Origin: Paenibacillus plantiphilus
GTDB lineage: Bacteria > Bacillota > Bacilli > Paenibacillales > Paenibacillaceae
Reading direction: 5' to 3'
DNA length: 64,000 nt
Assembly (NCBI RefSeq): GCF_927798095.1
Contig: NZ_CAKMMF010000005.1
Span: 186,001 to 250,000 of the forward strand
A program made the translations under genes and the position numbers. Below the pieces are notes generated by a model. That model made no database searches, was not told the DNA's origin, and saw nothing but the letters and a program-made list of their open reading frames with translations. Of this stretch, positions 1-9,747 are shown in pieces (positions within the stretch are counted from its first letter, which is position 1; each line of letters begins with the position of its first letter).

Positions 1-84
1 CGATGCAGGTTTGAACCCCATCTTTCTTAGCTTAGCTTTAGTGAACAAATTAGAAGGAACCTCTGATATGAAAATTTTCAACAA
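1..84 (-). CDS. Partial 5' end of an unrecognised small protein gene
   Basis: A minus-strand reading frame begins at a TTG at 82-84 and runs off the left edge of the window; only the first 28 codons are present and all are open. A perfect AAGGAGG lies at 90-96, five bases before the TTG, which is the main reason to call it. The visible residues start MLKIFISEVPSN and continue with a Lys-rich stretch ending KPAS. The product is not recognised. A second TTG at 79-81 could also serve as the start. Confidence 0.5.
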   Translation of the reverse strand, partial: MLKIFISEVPSNLFTKAKLRKMGFKPAS

Positions 85-556
85 TAGATCCTCCTTACGT
101 TTTTTCATCTTGTTATATTGTTACACAAAGCTACAGTAGATAACATTAGCTGCTCCTTGCTTCAGTTCGAAGTCAAGGAACAGCATCTTGTCCACCTAGA
201 GGAGTTGCTTAATATTATTTTACGGTCACACTAGCTGATTTGACAGGTAGTATATTGTACTGTGCAGATCTACCCACAACTACACCACTGGATTGAAGTC
301 CATCTGACCGTTTAATGTTGCACCATCAACACCAAGCGGCTCATGCGTAAAATAGCCCACACCTATTCATCAGGATGTGGGCTTTGCTATGCTTCAATCA
401 GCTCTTAAATACACGGCAGGTCAGCGGGATTTTATGTGATCACGCTGTAGATCGTCGCGCTCGCCTTCCCCGCGAGGCGTGTTGGCGAACAGCCACAAAT
501 CGCTTACGAACAAGAGGCGGACATGAATATTCGTTATTATTTTACAACAATCTATA
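85..556. other. Gene-poor stretch
   Basis: No convincing gene is seen here. The AT-rich left half should hold the promoter of the partial minus-strand gene. At 354-379 an imperfect inverted repeat (AGCCCACACCT / AGGATGTGGGCT) could form a terminator-like hairpin, but it lacks a long T run and no plus-strand gene precedes it. An 88-codon open frame beginning at 375 runs into the next gene in another frame, has no ribosome binding site, and is probably chance. Confidence 0.5.
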
Positions 557-565
557 TGCTATAAT
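557..565 (+). promoter_or_regulatory. Extended -10 promoter of the cyclic-nucleotide-binding gene
   Basis: TGC followed directly by TATAAT (560-565) forms an extended -10 element 33 bases before the start codon. No good -35 lies at 16-18 bp spacing, which is usual for extended -10 promoters. Confidence 0.65.
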
Positions 566-597
566 GGTGGCGTTAACAGGTCGAGGGAGGTTATCCT

Positions 598-1002
598 ATG
601 TCCATAAATATGGCTCGGTTACAGCAATTATCCTTTTTTGACAGTATGAATGAAGAAGCTTTGACGGCGATAGCCGACTTATTCGTTACGGAGCAGTTCG
701 ATAGAGACCAGTATGTTCTCAGGCAGGGAGAGGACGGCAGCAAGTTTTATATTATTGAGAGCGGCAGCGTGGAGATTAGCCGGCTGCAGGAGGATGGGAA
801 TCGGGTGCTTCTGGCTGTGCTCAAGGAAGGCGATCATTTCGGCGAAATTGCCCTTATGAGAAAGACAGCCCGCAACGCAGACGTAACATCTGTGACGCCT
901 TGTACATTCATAACGATCACCCGCGAGAAGTTCCATGCTCTATTGGAACATCAGCCTTATATTAAATCCAAGCTGGAGAAGCTCCTTTCCGAGAGAGCTT
1001 GA
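598..1002 (+). CDS. Cyclic-nucleotide-binding (CRP-type) domain protein without HTH
   Basis: The 134-residue protein is a single cNMP-binding beta-roll. The phosphate-binding cassette is recognisable as FGEIAL at residues 81-86, with Glu83 and Arg92 in the positions that contact the ribose and phosphate in true cAMP binders. A C-terminal helix follows, but there is no winged-helix DNA-binding domain, so this is about half the length of a CRP/FNR regulator. It may sense a nucleotide or act as a protein-interaction module. The ATG is preceded by AGGGAGG at 584-590. The gene is monocistronic, with its own extended -10 promoter and a strong hairpin downstream. Ligand and partner are unknown. Confidence 0.85.
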   Translation: MSINMARLQQLSFFDSMNEEALTAIADLFVTEQFDRDQYVLRQGEDGSKFYIIESGSVEISRLQEDGNRVLLAVLKEGDHFGEIALMRKTARNADVTSVTPCTFITITREKFHALLEHQPYIKSKLEKLLSERA

Positions 1003-1038
1003 CCATCTCAGGATGCATGCAAGCAGCGCGGGAACAAG

Positions 1039-1088
1039 AAAGAACCTCCAATGGTCCACTGACAAAGTGGTTCCATCGGAGGTTCTTT
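1039..1088. terminator. Bidirectional hairpin between convergent genes
   Basis: A 16-bp arm (1039-1054) pairs with 1073-1088 with a single mismatch, and an inner CCACT/AGTGG stem extends the hairpin. It lies between the plus-strand cNMP gene and the minus-strand aminotransferase gene. A related hairpin with the same outer GGAGGT and inner AGTGG stems occurs at 50456-50500. Confidence 0.85.
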
Positions 1089-1139
1089 GTACATTTCACC
1101 GAGACTCGCGAGGCCTGCAGGCCTCGCCTGAGAATTCGT

Positions 1140-2327
1140 CTATTTGTTGTAGTCTTGCAGCAGTCGTGTGAAAGTGTCCTGGGAGCGTTTGATCTGCTCG
1201 ACAGGCACACTGTAGGAGAGGCGGAAGAATCCTTTTCTGCCGAAGCCTGATCCCGGAACAATGAGCAGGCGGTAATCCTGCGCTGCTTTGAGACAGAATT
1301 CGACATCGTCCTCGATGGGGCTCTTAGGGAAGATGAAGAAGCCGCCGCGAGGCATGACGAAATCATAGCCTGCCGATTGAAGGACCTGTACCATCAGGTC
1401 TCTGCGCTCGCGATACTCGTGCTGAGGGACACGCAAGGAATCCATGGCGGCTATCGAGCGCTGCACAAGAAGTGGCGCATTGACGAAGCCGAGCGTCCGG
1501 TTGCAGAATACTAGCCCCGCTATAAGCGTTCCAACATCCTCCATGGATGCGTCGATGCCAATGTAGCCGAGTCGTTCACCTGCAAGACCGAGATCCTTGC
1601 TGAAGGAGCTGGCCAGAATGGTGCGATGATAAGCAGCAAAAGGATTAGGCGCTTCCGCATCATAGATCAATTGTCCGTAAGGATCATCGCAAAGCAAATA
1701 AATGGTGCTGCCGTATTTCTTCTCCGTATCAGCCAGCAGGTCGCCAAGAGCATTCAGAATGTCCTGATCCAGCAGCGACCCCGTCGGATTGTGCGGCGTG
1801 TTAATAATGATAGCCCGCGTGCGTGCAGAGAGTGAGCGCTCGATCTCGGCAAGATCCAGCGAGAACTGCTCATCAAGCTGGCAATGAACGACCGCTCCGC
1901 CATGATTAGCTACATAATAATCGTATTCGACAAAGTAGGGGGCCGGAATAATGACCTCTTCGCCAGCATTGAGAATACCCTTCAAGATGACGTTCAGCGC
2001 CCCGCCTGCACCGACGGTCATGACGACAGTGCCCGCCGTGACCCCGGTCTGGAAACGCTCATTAATAAAGTCGGCTACTTTGGCGCGAGCCTCGGGAAGA
2101 CCTTGGTTCGGGATATAACGATGCTTGCCGGGCACTTCGGCGGATACGACCGATTGCAGAGCCTCCAGGAAAGCAGCGGGCGGTTCAACAATGGGATTGC
2201 CGAGAGAGAAGTCAAAGACGCTCTCTTCCCCATGCAGGCTTCTCAGACGGTTTCCTTCGTCGAACAGCTTGCGTATCCAGCTCCCTTTCTCCAAATGGTC
2301 CGCGATATAATTTGAAATTGTATTCAT
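1140..2327 (-). CDS. Class I/II PLP-dependent aminotransferase
   Basis: This 395-residue fold-type I aminotransferase transfers amino groups between an amino acid and a 2-oxo acid, using PLP in the cytoplasm. Visible hallmarks are NTPHNPTG at residues 176-183, the cofactor-contacting Asp214 and Tyr217 in CDDPYG, the Schiff-base Lys244 in SFSKD and Arg252. The start was placed at the internal ATG (MNTIS) because GGAGG lies six bases upstream; an upstream ATG eight codons earlier has no such site. It resembles aspartate/aromatic aminotransferases of the MalY/AspC group, and substrate specificity cannot be read from the sequence. It stands alone, converging on the cNMP gene across a shared terminator. 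Confidence 0.9.
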   Translation of the reverse strand: MNTISNYIADHLEKGSWIRKLFDEGNRLRSLHGEESVFDFSLGNPIVEPPAAFLEALQSVVSAEVPGKHRYIPNQGLPEARAKVADFINERFQTGVTAGTVVMTVGAGGALNVILKGILNAGEEVIIPAPYFVEYDYYVANHGGAVVHCQLDEQFSLDLAEIERSLSARTRAIIINTPHNPTGSLLDQDILNALGDLLADTEKKYGSTIYLLCDDPYGQLIYDAEAPNPFAAYHRTILASSFSKDLGLAGERLGYIGIDASMEDVGTLIAGLVFCNRTLGFVNAPLLVQRSIAAMDSLRVPQHEYRERRDLMVQVLQSAGYDFVMPRGGFFIFPKSPIEDDVEFCLKAAQDYRLLIVPGSGFGRKGFFRLSYSVPVEQIKRSQDTFTRLLQDYNK

Positions 2328-2613
2328 ACATTGCCTCCGATGGATTAGCATTATAAACCTGTCTCATAATTGTATCAAATTAATCGCCCTTAGAATATTC
2401 CTTGTGCTCTTCAATCTTCGAATAAGTTACCGGCAGCAGCAATGCCTGTCCTATCAGTGAAGAGAGCGGCTGCCACTATCCCTTGCCCTTGTTGGTTGGC
2501 GCTATTGAGTGCGAGTATTTCCTTGCTTGTATGTTTGCGCCCGCAATTGGCGTTTTCGAGCAGGCTCTTCATTTTGAATCATCCATTAAACCTACCAGTG
2601 TACTATGTTTTGA
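2328..2613. other. Intergenic region upstream of divergent genes
   Basis: About 290 bases between the divergent aminotransferase and hydrolase genes hold no supported gene. The promoters of both genes should lie here; only the rightward one is clear and is listed separately. Confidence 0.5.
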
Positions 2614-2622
2614 TGCTATAAT
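2614..2622 (+). promoter_or_regulatory. Extended -10 promoter of the alpha/beta hydrolase gene
   Basis: TGC plus TATAAT (2617-2622), followed by GG, is the same TGCTATAATGG string seen before the gene at 598. It lies 70 bases before the start codon. Confidence 0.6.
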
Positions 2623-2691
2623 GGTTTCAACATGAATGAGGGGTATCGGCATAGTCGCCAGTGGCGCTGAATCACATATGAGGAGGAATGG

Positions 2692-3546
2692 ATGATGAGC
2701 GAAGCGGAGCTGTTGGAGCAATCCTTCGAGCTTGATTTGGGTGACGGGCTGATTGTGAGAGGCGAGGTTAGAGTGCGCGATGACGGGCGCGTTAAGCCTG
2801 CATTAATTGTGTCGCATGGCTTTAAGGGCTTCAAGGACTGGGGGTTCTTCCCCTATGCTGCAAGGTCATTGGCAGCCGGAGGTTATGCGGCAATCACGTT
2901 CAACTTCTCGTGCAGCGGCGTGAGGGAGACGGATTTCGATGAGCTGGGCAAGTTCGGGGTGAATACGTATTCGAGAGAACAGGCCGATCTGGCGGCGCTG
3001 CTCGCTGCGTTAATGGAGGGCCGTCTCCCGCTGCTGCATCTGGTTGACCAGAGCAGCATCTTCCTGCTGGGGCACAGCCGAGGCGGCGGCAACAGCGTGC
3101 TGTTCGCGGCTGAGCATCCTATAATCCGGGGGATTGTCAGCTGGAATGGCATTGGCGATTGCAACCTGTTCGACGAGGCATTCCGGGAGGAGGTTCTCCG
3201 CAATGGGATCGGCTATGTAGCCAATGCACGGACGAAGCAGCAGATGCCGATTGAAAGGGTGTTTTTCGACGATCTGGACCGCAATCGCGAGCGCTTCGAT
3301 ATTCCGGCGAGAGCTGCAGCCATCGATACGCCGATCCTGTTTATTCAAGGGGATGGCGATTCCGAGCGCCTGCTTGCGGGCAACCGCCGCTTGCGGGAAG
3401 CGGCCCCGAACAAGGCGCATGTTACGCTGGAGGGAGCCAATCATGCCTTTGGCGCTGTCCATCCCTTTGCCGGCACGACCAAGGAGCTGGAGAAGGCTGT
3501 CGAGCTGTCTCTTGCATTCTTGAACAACATTCAGGTCCGTATATAG
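2692..3546 (+). CDS. Alpha/beta-fold hydrolase (serine esterase/peptidase type)
   Basis: The 284-residue protein has an alpha/beta hydrolase core. The nucleophile elbow is GHSRGG with Ser129, the acid is probably Asp221 or Asp223 in the GDGD turn after strand 7, and the base is His251 in ANHAFG. An early HGF motif at residues 42-44 would form the oxyanion hole. No signal peptide is seen, so it acts in the cytoplasm. It resembles the YfhR/dienelactone-hydrolase group of acyl hydrolases; the natural substrate is unknown. Two adjacent ATGs follow AGGAGG (2681-2686): 2692 at five bases and 2695 at eight bases, and either may be used. Confidence 0.85.
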   Translation: MMSEAELLEQSFELDLGDGLIVRGEVRVRDDGRVKPALIVSHGFKGFKDWGFFPYAARSLAAGGYAAITFNFSCSGVRETDFDELGKFGVNTYSREQADLAALLAALMEGRLPLLHLVDQSSIFLLGHSRGGGNSVLFAAEHPIIRGIVSWNGIGDCNLFDEAFREEVLRNGIGYVANARTKQQMPIERVFFDDLDRNRERFDIPARAAAIDTPILFIQGDGDSERLLAGNRRLREAAPNKAHVTLEGANHAFGAVHPFAGTTKELEKAVELSLAFLNNIQVRI

Positions 3547-3552
3547 AATGGG

Positions 3553-4197
3553 CTAAGGCTTTGGCATGTTCGCTGGGGGCCTTGCTCCGCGCTTCAGCTC
3601 GCGGATGGAGTAGCCGAAGTCCATCTGCAGATGGGGATAATCACGGAAGCTCTCCCAATCCCCGCCCCATGTGAAGCCCAGCCTCTTGGCAATCTCCACG
3701 ACTTCCATCCAATCCGAAGCTCCATTCCCGTTCCCATCATATTCCAGGTCCCAGATTGCATCCCCACGCTTGTCAATTAGCGCGAAATCAATCGCCAGCC
3801 CGTAATTATGATACGAATCGCCGCCCTCCACCTTCGTGACAATGGAGCCTTCATCGCTCCGTCCTTTTCGATACAGAGCATCCTGCTCCTCCGAGCTGCG
3901 GAAGCCGTCCGTAATCAGAATGGTAATCCCCTTGCGCGCGGATTCCTCTGTAAGCTGTGCGCTCTTGGCGGCAACCTCAGGGTGCAGCTCCGTAACAGGT
4001 GGAACATCTGCTATAGGCGCATCCATAATCGTGCGTCCGAGAGAGAGCAGGTCTTCCCGGTAAATAACAGCAATCATCAGGAGTGCTGCAATAACCAGCA
4101 GTCTCCGCTTCCTTGATCTTTTGCGCGGTGGCGGTGGAGGTGGCGGTGAGGGAATGCCATATTTTCTGTGATCGATAATGTGGTTGTTTGTTCTCAT
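3553..4197 (-). CDS. Membrane-anchored M15 (VanY/CwlK-type) cell-wall peptidase
   Basis: The 214-residue protein begins with a cytoplasmic tail rich in Pro (residues 17-24) and basic residues, then a single membrane segment at about 32-46, so the catalytic domain should face the wall. That domain shows the M15 zinc signature SYHNYGLAID with His130 and Asp137, plus His189 in PHLQ. Such enzymes are D-Ala-D-Ala carboxypeptidases or L-Ala-D-Glu endopeptidases of peptidoglycan; the short form and the WGGDW context favour the CwlK/phage-endolysin side. It converges with the hydrolase gene only six bases away. The ATG follows an AGGCAGG-like ribosome binding site. Confidence 0.87.
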   Translation of the reverse strand: MRTNNHIIDHRKYGIPSPPPPPPPRKRSRKRRLLVIAALLMIAVIYREDLLSLGRTIMDAPIADVPPVTELHPEVAAKSAQLTEESARKGITILITDGFRSSEEQDALYRKGRSDEGSIVTKVEGGDSYHNYGLAIDFALIDKRGDAIWDLEYDGNGNGASDWMEVVEIAKRLGFTWGGDWESFRDYPHLQMDFGYSIRELKRGARPPANMPKP

Positions 4198-4542
4198 TGT
4201 TCCTGCCTTTGTGTATCCTCTATTTTGATTTCCAAGGGAGTCTCTTTTCTGTAGAAGCGTCCTACTGTCAATCCTTCTATTGTAGGCTATATCGCTATCT
4301 ATGGGAAACAGACGCGAGTTGGATTGCCTGCTGGACTTTGGTCGTGAAATGCTGTCATATGGAGAGAACGGTTATTCATTTTGTGCCGCCAGCCGTGTAT
4401 GGAATACGGGAAATCGGAAACGCTACGAGTAATGACGGACGAATTGTTGCATGAATGAGGGAAAGTTGATGCAAATTGTCGTTATGTACACAGATTTGAC
4501 GAACATTTTTGTCGTTTTAAGGGCGATTTCCAGCAGTTTTAG
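4198..4542. other. Intergenic region before ddh
   Basis: No gene is supported in this stretch of about 345 bases between the divergent M15 peptidase and DAP dehydrogenase genes. An 88-codon open frame from 4188 overlaps the peptidase start in antisense and has no ribosome binding site. Confidence 0.45.
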
Positions 4543-4570
4543 TTTACATTTCATGTAACATCTTTATACT
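4543..4570 (+). promoter_or_regulatory. ddh promoter with overlapping palindrome
   Basis: TTTACA (4543-4548) and TATACT (4565-4570) are separated by 16 bp. The -35 box overlaps a perfect inverted repeat, TTACAT-TTC-ATGTAA (4544-4558), which is well placed to be an operator for an unknown regulator. Confidence 0.65.
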
Positions 4571-4618
4571 TAATAGAGAGCTATAGAAAATTTAGGAGAA
4601 ACAAGAGGAGGGCTTTAT

Positions 4619-5605
4619 CTGAGCAAGGTTATTAAAGCAGGCATTGTCGGTTATGGAAATCTGGGTAAAGGTGTGGAGAAAGCAATTGCACAAAACCCCG
4701 ATATAGAGCTCGTTGCCATATTTACACGGAGAGAGCCAGGACAGATGACCGCTCATGCGGCAGGTGTGAAGTTCGAGCATATCTCGGCGGCAGAGCAGTA
4801 TAAGGGCATCATCGATGTGATGCTTCTGTGCGGCGGCTCAGCAACGGATCTTCCCGAGCAGACCCCTGTAATCGCCAAAATGTTCAATACAGTAGACAGC
4901 TTCGATACCCATGCGAAAATTCCTGAGTTCTACGAGACCGTAAACGCAGCAGCCAAGCAAGGCGGCACGGTGAGCGTCATCTCAACAGGCTGGGACCCGG
5001 GCTTATTCTCGCTTAACCGACTGCTGGCTGAAGCGATCCTGCCCGAAGGCACGGATTACACGTTCTGGGGCAAAGGGGTCAGCCAAGGCCATTCTGACGC
5101 CATTCGTCGTGTGCCGGGCGTCAAAGCTGGCGTGCAATATACCGTTCCTGTCCAGCAGATGATCGACCGGATTCGCGGTGGAGAGACTCCGGAATTGTCT
5201 ACGCGCGAGAAGCATCTGCGCGAGTGCTACGTCGTAGCAGAGGCAGGCGCGAACGAAGACGAGATTCGCGAGACGATCGTATCTATGCCGAACTATTTTG
5301 CAGATTATGATACAACAGTCACCTTCATTACGGAAGAGGAATTAGCCGCGAATCATAAGGGCATGCCGCATGGCGGATTCGTCATTCGCAGCGGAATTAC
5401 CGGAGAGGGAACGAAGCAGATTATCGAGTTCGGCTTGAAGCTGGAGAGCAACCCGGAATTCACGGCAAGCGTGCTGATTGCCTATGCGCGGGCAGCGTAT
5501 AAATTGAGCGCTGAGGGCGTTACAGGAGCCAAAACCGTATTCGATATTCCACTCGGTTACCTGTCGCCGAAATCGCCGGAGGAACTCCGTAAAGAATTGT
5601 TATAA
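4619..5605 (+). CDS. ddh: Meso-diaminopimelate D-dehydrogenase, apparent CTG start
   Basis: This enzyme makes meso-diaminopimelate in one step from tetrahydrodipicolinate, ammonia and NADPH, supplying lysine and wall synthesis. The Rossmann motif GYGNLGKG falls at residues 11-18 only if translation begins upstream of the first standard start (GTG at 4673), which would delete it. The frame is open back to a CTG at 4619, placed six bases after GAGGAGGG, giving (M)SKVIKAGIVG and 328 residues, close to the family's usual 326. No ATG, GTG or TTG lies in frame between the ribosome binding site and the Rossmann motif. The body, with its STGWDPG and SQGHSDAIRR segments, is typical of Ddh. A base error at the first codon is the main alternative. 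Confidence 0.92.
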   Translation: MSKVIKAGIVGYGNLGKGVEKAIAQNPDIELVAIFTRREPGQMTAHAAGVKFEHISAAEQYKGIIDVMLLCGGSATDLPEQTPVIAKMFNTVDSFDTHAKIPEFYETVNAAAKQGGTVSVISTGWDPGLFSLNRLLAEAILPEGTDYTFWGKGVSQGHSDAIRRVPGVKAGVQYTVPVQQMIDRIRGGETPELSTREKHLRECYVVAEAGANEDEIRETIVSMPNYFADYDTTVTFITEEELAANHKGMPHGGFVIRSGITGEGTKQIIEFGLKLESNPEFTASVLIAYARAAYKLSAEGVTGAKTVFDIPLGYLSPKSPEELRKELL

Positions 5606-5622
5606 AATGTTCAAAATATGCG

Positions 5623-5659
5623 GACCTTATCACCTGCAAGGGTGATGAGGTCTTTTTTT
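5623..5659 (+). terminator. ddh terminator
   Basis: GACCTTATCACC pairs with GGTGATGAGGTC around a six-base loop, followed by seven Ts. Confidence 0.93.
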
Positions 5660-5712
5660 ATGCTCGTATTCCATTTTCTTGGTAATCAGACATCCATAGT
5701 GAAATAATTTGA

Positions 5713-5742
5713 TTGACGAATAGACGGTTGTTTGTTTAAAAT
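5713..5742 (+). promoter_or_regulatory. gdhA promoter
   Basis: TTGACG (5713-5718) and TAAAAT (5737-5742) are separated by 18 bp, about 100 bases before the start codon. Confidence 0.6.
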
Positions 5743-5837
5743 TTGTAGGAGTAAAATGCAAAGTTTCGGGCAAATAGTACAAACATTTTTTGGCATAAGA
5801 AGCATCATGAGTATTAATGAGGCTTAATTCAGATTAA

Positions 5838-7229
<1,392 letters not shown>

Positions 7230-7270
7230 TACAATATTCAAAAGGACAATTCCGTTCTCATTTCGCAAGA

Positions 7271-7313
7271 AGGAAGCCCAACCTTGGCAAGACAAAGGGG
7301 GGGGCTTCCTTTT
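7271..7313 (+). terminator. gdhA terminator
   Basis: AGGAAGCCC pairs with GGGCTTCCT, followed by TTTTG. Confidence 0.88.
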
Positions 7314-7320
7314 GTATGTA

Positions 7321-7455
7321 TGGAATCAAGAGGATCTGCACCAATTGTACTCCGCTTATTTGGAATCGGAAGGCTTCACAGGTGTTGAGGATAAGTTAGT
7401 TGCCGAAAATAGGAGCCACAGCCATGTTTTAATTACGTGGGAAGAGAAGCAATAA
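7321..7455 (+). pseudogene. C-terminal remnant of a lipoprotein paralogue
   Basis: The frame opening right after the gdhA terminator encodes 44 residues and a stop. It reads EDLHQLYSAYLESEGFTGV and ends LITWEEKQ. This lines up with the C-terminus of the intact lipoprotein just downstream, which has DELHKLYADYLKKEGF and ends VLTWTEEAGK. The linker between the two conserved blocks is shorter here, and no start codon, ribosome binding site or N-terminal half is present. It is best read as the 3' scar of a tandem duplicate whose front was deleted when the gdhA end was joined to it. Confidence 0.75.
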
Positions 7456-7617
7456 CGCAGATGAATGAACTGTTGTGAGCTATAAATAGGATTGTTCTGG
7501 AGTATGATCAAAAAAAATCAACCTTTGGCCCGTGGTTCCAGCTCCTTTATTGCGGTATATTAGAAACGTTCATAGTTCGAAATATCTATATCCGAATAAG
7601 GGAGGCTGAAGAAACCG

Positions 7618-8202
7618 ATGTTGAAGACCAGAATCAACAACCTGGCGCGGTTCACGATTGTTATTGGACTACTACTATTAATGAGCGCATGCGGGCAATC
7701 GGCTACCATTAAGACCAATGACGGCAACATTGAAGTGAGCAGCAGCGGCAATGAAGTGAAGCTGACGACAGATAAAGGCGCTTCGACCGTTATGTCAGAG
7801 GGAGACGATGGCTCGGTAAGTATGGAGACGACAGACGAGAATGGCAAGTCGCAATCCACCCAGTTCTCGGAGAGCAAGGAGCTTCCGAAGGATTTCCCGG
7901 AGAGTGTCCCGCTGCCGGATGGCGCTAATGTGACCGGTTCGATCAAGAACATTGTCGATGGGGCGGAATCATTCATCATTACGTTTGATGTGGAAATGAC
8001 GTCTGATGAATTGCACAAGCTGTATGCGGATTATTTGAAGAAGGAAGGCTTCACGGATGTATTCGATATGGCCCAGAGTGATGTATTGATGCTGTCAGGC
8101 AAGCTTGACAGCACCTCGTTCTCAATAACAGCATCGCAGAACACAGAGGATAACAGCCGTTTCGATGCTGTTTTAACGTGGACAGAAGAAGCGGGGAAAT
8201 AG
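7618..8202 (+). CDS. Putative surface lipoprotein of unknown function
   Basis: The 194-residue precursor has a lipoprotein signal with LMSAC (Cys25), so the mature protein should be lipid-anchored on the outer face of the membrane. The first half of the mature part is polar and Ser/Thr/Asp-rich, with many short beta-like turns. The C-terminal half, from about residue 85, begins KDFPESVPLPDGA and contains a DELHKLYADYL helix, a pattern of small substrate- or wall-interacting lipoproteins in Paenibacillus. No enzymatic motif is seen. The ATG lies 12 bases after AGGGAGG, longer than usual. A truncated paralogue lies immediately upstream. Confidence 0.75.
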   Translation: MLKTRINNLARFTIVIGLLLLMSACGQSATIKTNDGNIEVSSSGNEVKLTTDKGASTVMSEGDDGSVSMETTDENGKSQSTQFSESKELPKDFPESVPLPDGANVTGSIKNIVDGAESFIITFDVEMTSDELHKLYADYLKKEGFTDVFDMAQSDVLMLSGKLDSTSFSITASQNTEDNSRFDAVLTWTEEAGK

Positions 8203-8245
8203 GCGACAGCAGCTGCAGCAGTGACACCGATAGAAACCAAAAAAG

Positions 8246-8280
8246 ACCGTCAGGATGGAAACTTTCCCTGACGGTTTTCT
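8246..8280. terminator. Bidirectional terminator
   Basis: ACCGTCAGG pairs with CCTGACGGT (8246-8254 and 8267-8275), with A-rich sequence before and TTTTCT after. It can serve both the lipoprotein gene and the convergent YhcH gene. Confidence 0.85.
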
Positions 8281-8287
8281 GCATGCA

Positions 8288-8770
8288 CTAGTATTGGAGG
8301 AGGGCTGCTTTTATTTTGACCACTGCTTTCTTAATAGAAGTCGGTTGCAGCTTGCAGACACCCGGACGATGTAGATCGGCAGGGAAAAAGATCGCGTACA
8401 TGCCCGGCTTCAGCAGCAGGTCGATCTCATCCTCAGTATCCTCGTATAAAGCGTAGTCGCTGCTTGCCAGCTCATCCTGAGCGATGACATGCCAATCCGC
8501 CAGCCTCGCGTAGCCGATCTGCTCCTCCTCGCCGCTGATCAAATATTGAATATCGATATATTGAAGATGAGCTTCCAGCTTCTTGGCCGACTTTGGCGCT
8601 GTGTCGAACTGTTGAATCAGCACGAACATGTCCTCGCCATCCAGCTCGTATTTACCCGGGGCTGCTCCCGCAAGATCCATCTTGTATAAATGATGAAGTG
8701 CCCGCTGCAGAACGGGGTGCAGAACGGTGTTTTCTTGTCCGATCGTTGTTGTAAGATCGCCGTGTATCAT
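8288..8770 (-). CDS. YhcH/YjgK/YiaL family protein (NanQ-like)
   Basis: The 160-residue cupin-type protein belongs to the YhcH/YiaL/EbgC (DUF386) family. Recognisable blocks are a central HLQYIDIQYLISGEE segment and a C-terminal FFPADLHRPG containing the metal-site His. Family members are sugar anomerases or accessory proteins; E. coli YhcH (NanQ) opens or anomerises sialic acid. Here it is the last gene of a minus-strand run with an SDR and an N-acetylneuraminate-lyase-type aldolase, which fits that role. The start is set at the ATG at 8770, with GGAG eight bases upstream; a GTG three codons earlier overlaps that site and is less likely. Confidence 0.87.
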   Translation of the reverse strand: MIHGDLTTTIGQENTVLHPVLQRALHHLYKMDLAGAAPGKYELDGEDMFVLIQQFDTAPKSAKKLEAHLQYIDIQYLISGEEEQIGYARLADWHVIAQDELASSDYALYEDTEDEIDLLLKPGMYAIFFPADLHRPGVCKLQPTSIKKAVVKIKAALLQY

Positions 8771-8886
8771 AACATCCACTCCATTGTTAGCCTATAGGTT
8801 TGACTGCCGACACACTAGCGCTCCATCACCGCGCGATGGGAGCTGCGCATCGTTCATGTGGGCAAACGGTGGTGCTGCCTTTATCT

Positions 8887-9732
8887 TTACCAGGAGGTTA
8901 ATCCGCCATCGATGACAAGGTTATGTCCGACTGTATAGTCAGAGGCTGAAGAGGCCAAATAAGCAATGGAGCCCTTCAAATCTATGCGATCCCGGCCCAT
9001 TCGCCCGAGCGGCACGAGACGCGTATAATTCTCTACGAATTTATCCGGCTGTTCCCGATAGAAGCCGCCCGGGGAGATGGCATTCACATAGATGCCGAAT
9101 GGGGCAAGCGAAACGCCGATTCCTTTGGTCAGATTGATGACGCCGGCTTTGCTGGCCAAATAATCGGGCACGGTGGGCGACAGCCCTGATCCGGGATAGA
9201 TTCTCAGGTCGCGGCCGACGATTCCGTCGATAGACGCCATATTGATGATTTTACCGCTTCTGGCTCCCTTCATATGAGGGGCAACTGTTCGGCAGCCAAG
9301 GAAGACGCTCGTTAAGTTGGCGTCCATCGTATATTTCCAGTCCTCCAGCAATCTGGTTTCCAGAAACTCAAAGGATGGATCGTCCTCGACAGTCTCGGGA
9401 ATGACCGAAACTTTGCGTCCGCCTGCATTATTGATCAGAATATCGATCCTGCCATACTTAGCAACAATATCCTCCACGACCGCCTTCCAGCTAGCCTCGT
9501 CAGTCACTTCAAGTGCCGCTCCTGCAACCTCGGCGCCCGTCTCCTGAGCAAGCTGGGCTGCCGTTCGGGCGGCAGCCTCCTGCTCTCTGCGGGTGATAAC
9601 GACGATTGCGCCAAGCTCTGCCAATGTTTCTGCAGCATCGTAGCCCAGATTATTGCCGCCTGTGACCAGAGCGACTTTGCCGGTTAGATCGAATAGCTGC
9701 TGTACCTTCACTTTAGCTGTCATGCTGATCAA
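8887..9732 (-). CDS. SDR family NAD(P)-dependent oxidoreductase
   Basis: A classical short-chain dehydrogenase of 281 residues. It shows the cofactor loop TGGNNLGY (about 24-31), NNAGG in mid-protein, MASID around the catalytic Ser, and the YLASK catalytic Tyr/Lys pair. Relatives oxidise or reduce sugar acids (gluconate 5-dehydrogenase, KduD) at a C-OH/C=O position. Its place between the aldolase and YhcH genes suggests it works on the same keto-acid sugar, but the substrate is inferred only. GGAGG lies four bases before the TTG used here and 13 before an ATG at 9723, so either start is possible. Confidence 0.87.
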   Translation of the reverse strand: MISMTAKVKVQQLFDLTGKVALVTGGNNLGYDAAETLAELGAIVVITRREQEAAARTAAQLAQETGAEVAGAALEVTDEASWKAVVEDIVAKYGRIDILINNAGGRKVSVIPETVEDDPSFEFLETRLLEDWKYTMDANLTSVFLGCRTVAPHMKGARSGKIINMASIDGIVGRDLRIYPGSGLSPTVPDYLASKAGVINLTKGIGVSLAPFGIYVNAISPGGFYREQPDKFVENYTRLVPLGRMGRDRIDLKGSIAYLASSASDYTVGHNLVIDGGLTSW

Positions 9733-9747
9733 CCATCCTCCCTATAT

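Noticed and set aside
353-380. Terminator at 354-379
   Set aside because: The stem is imperfect, the T run is short and no gene precedes it on that strand.
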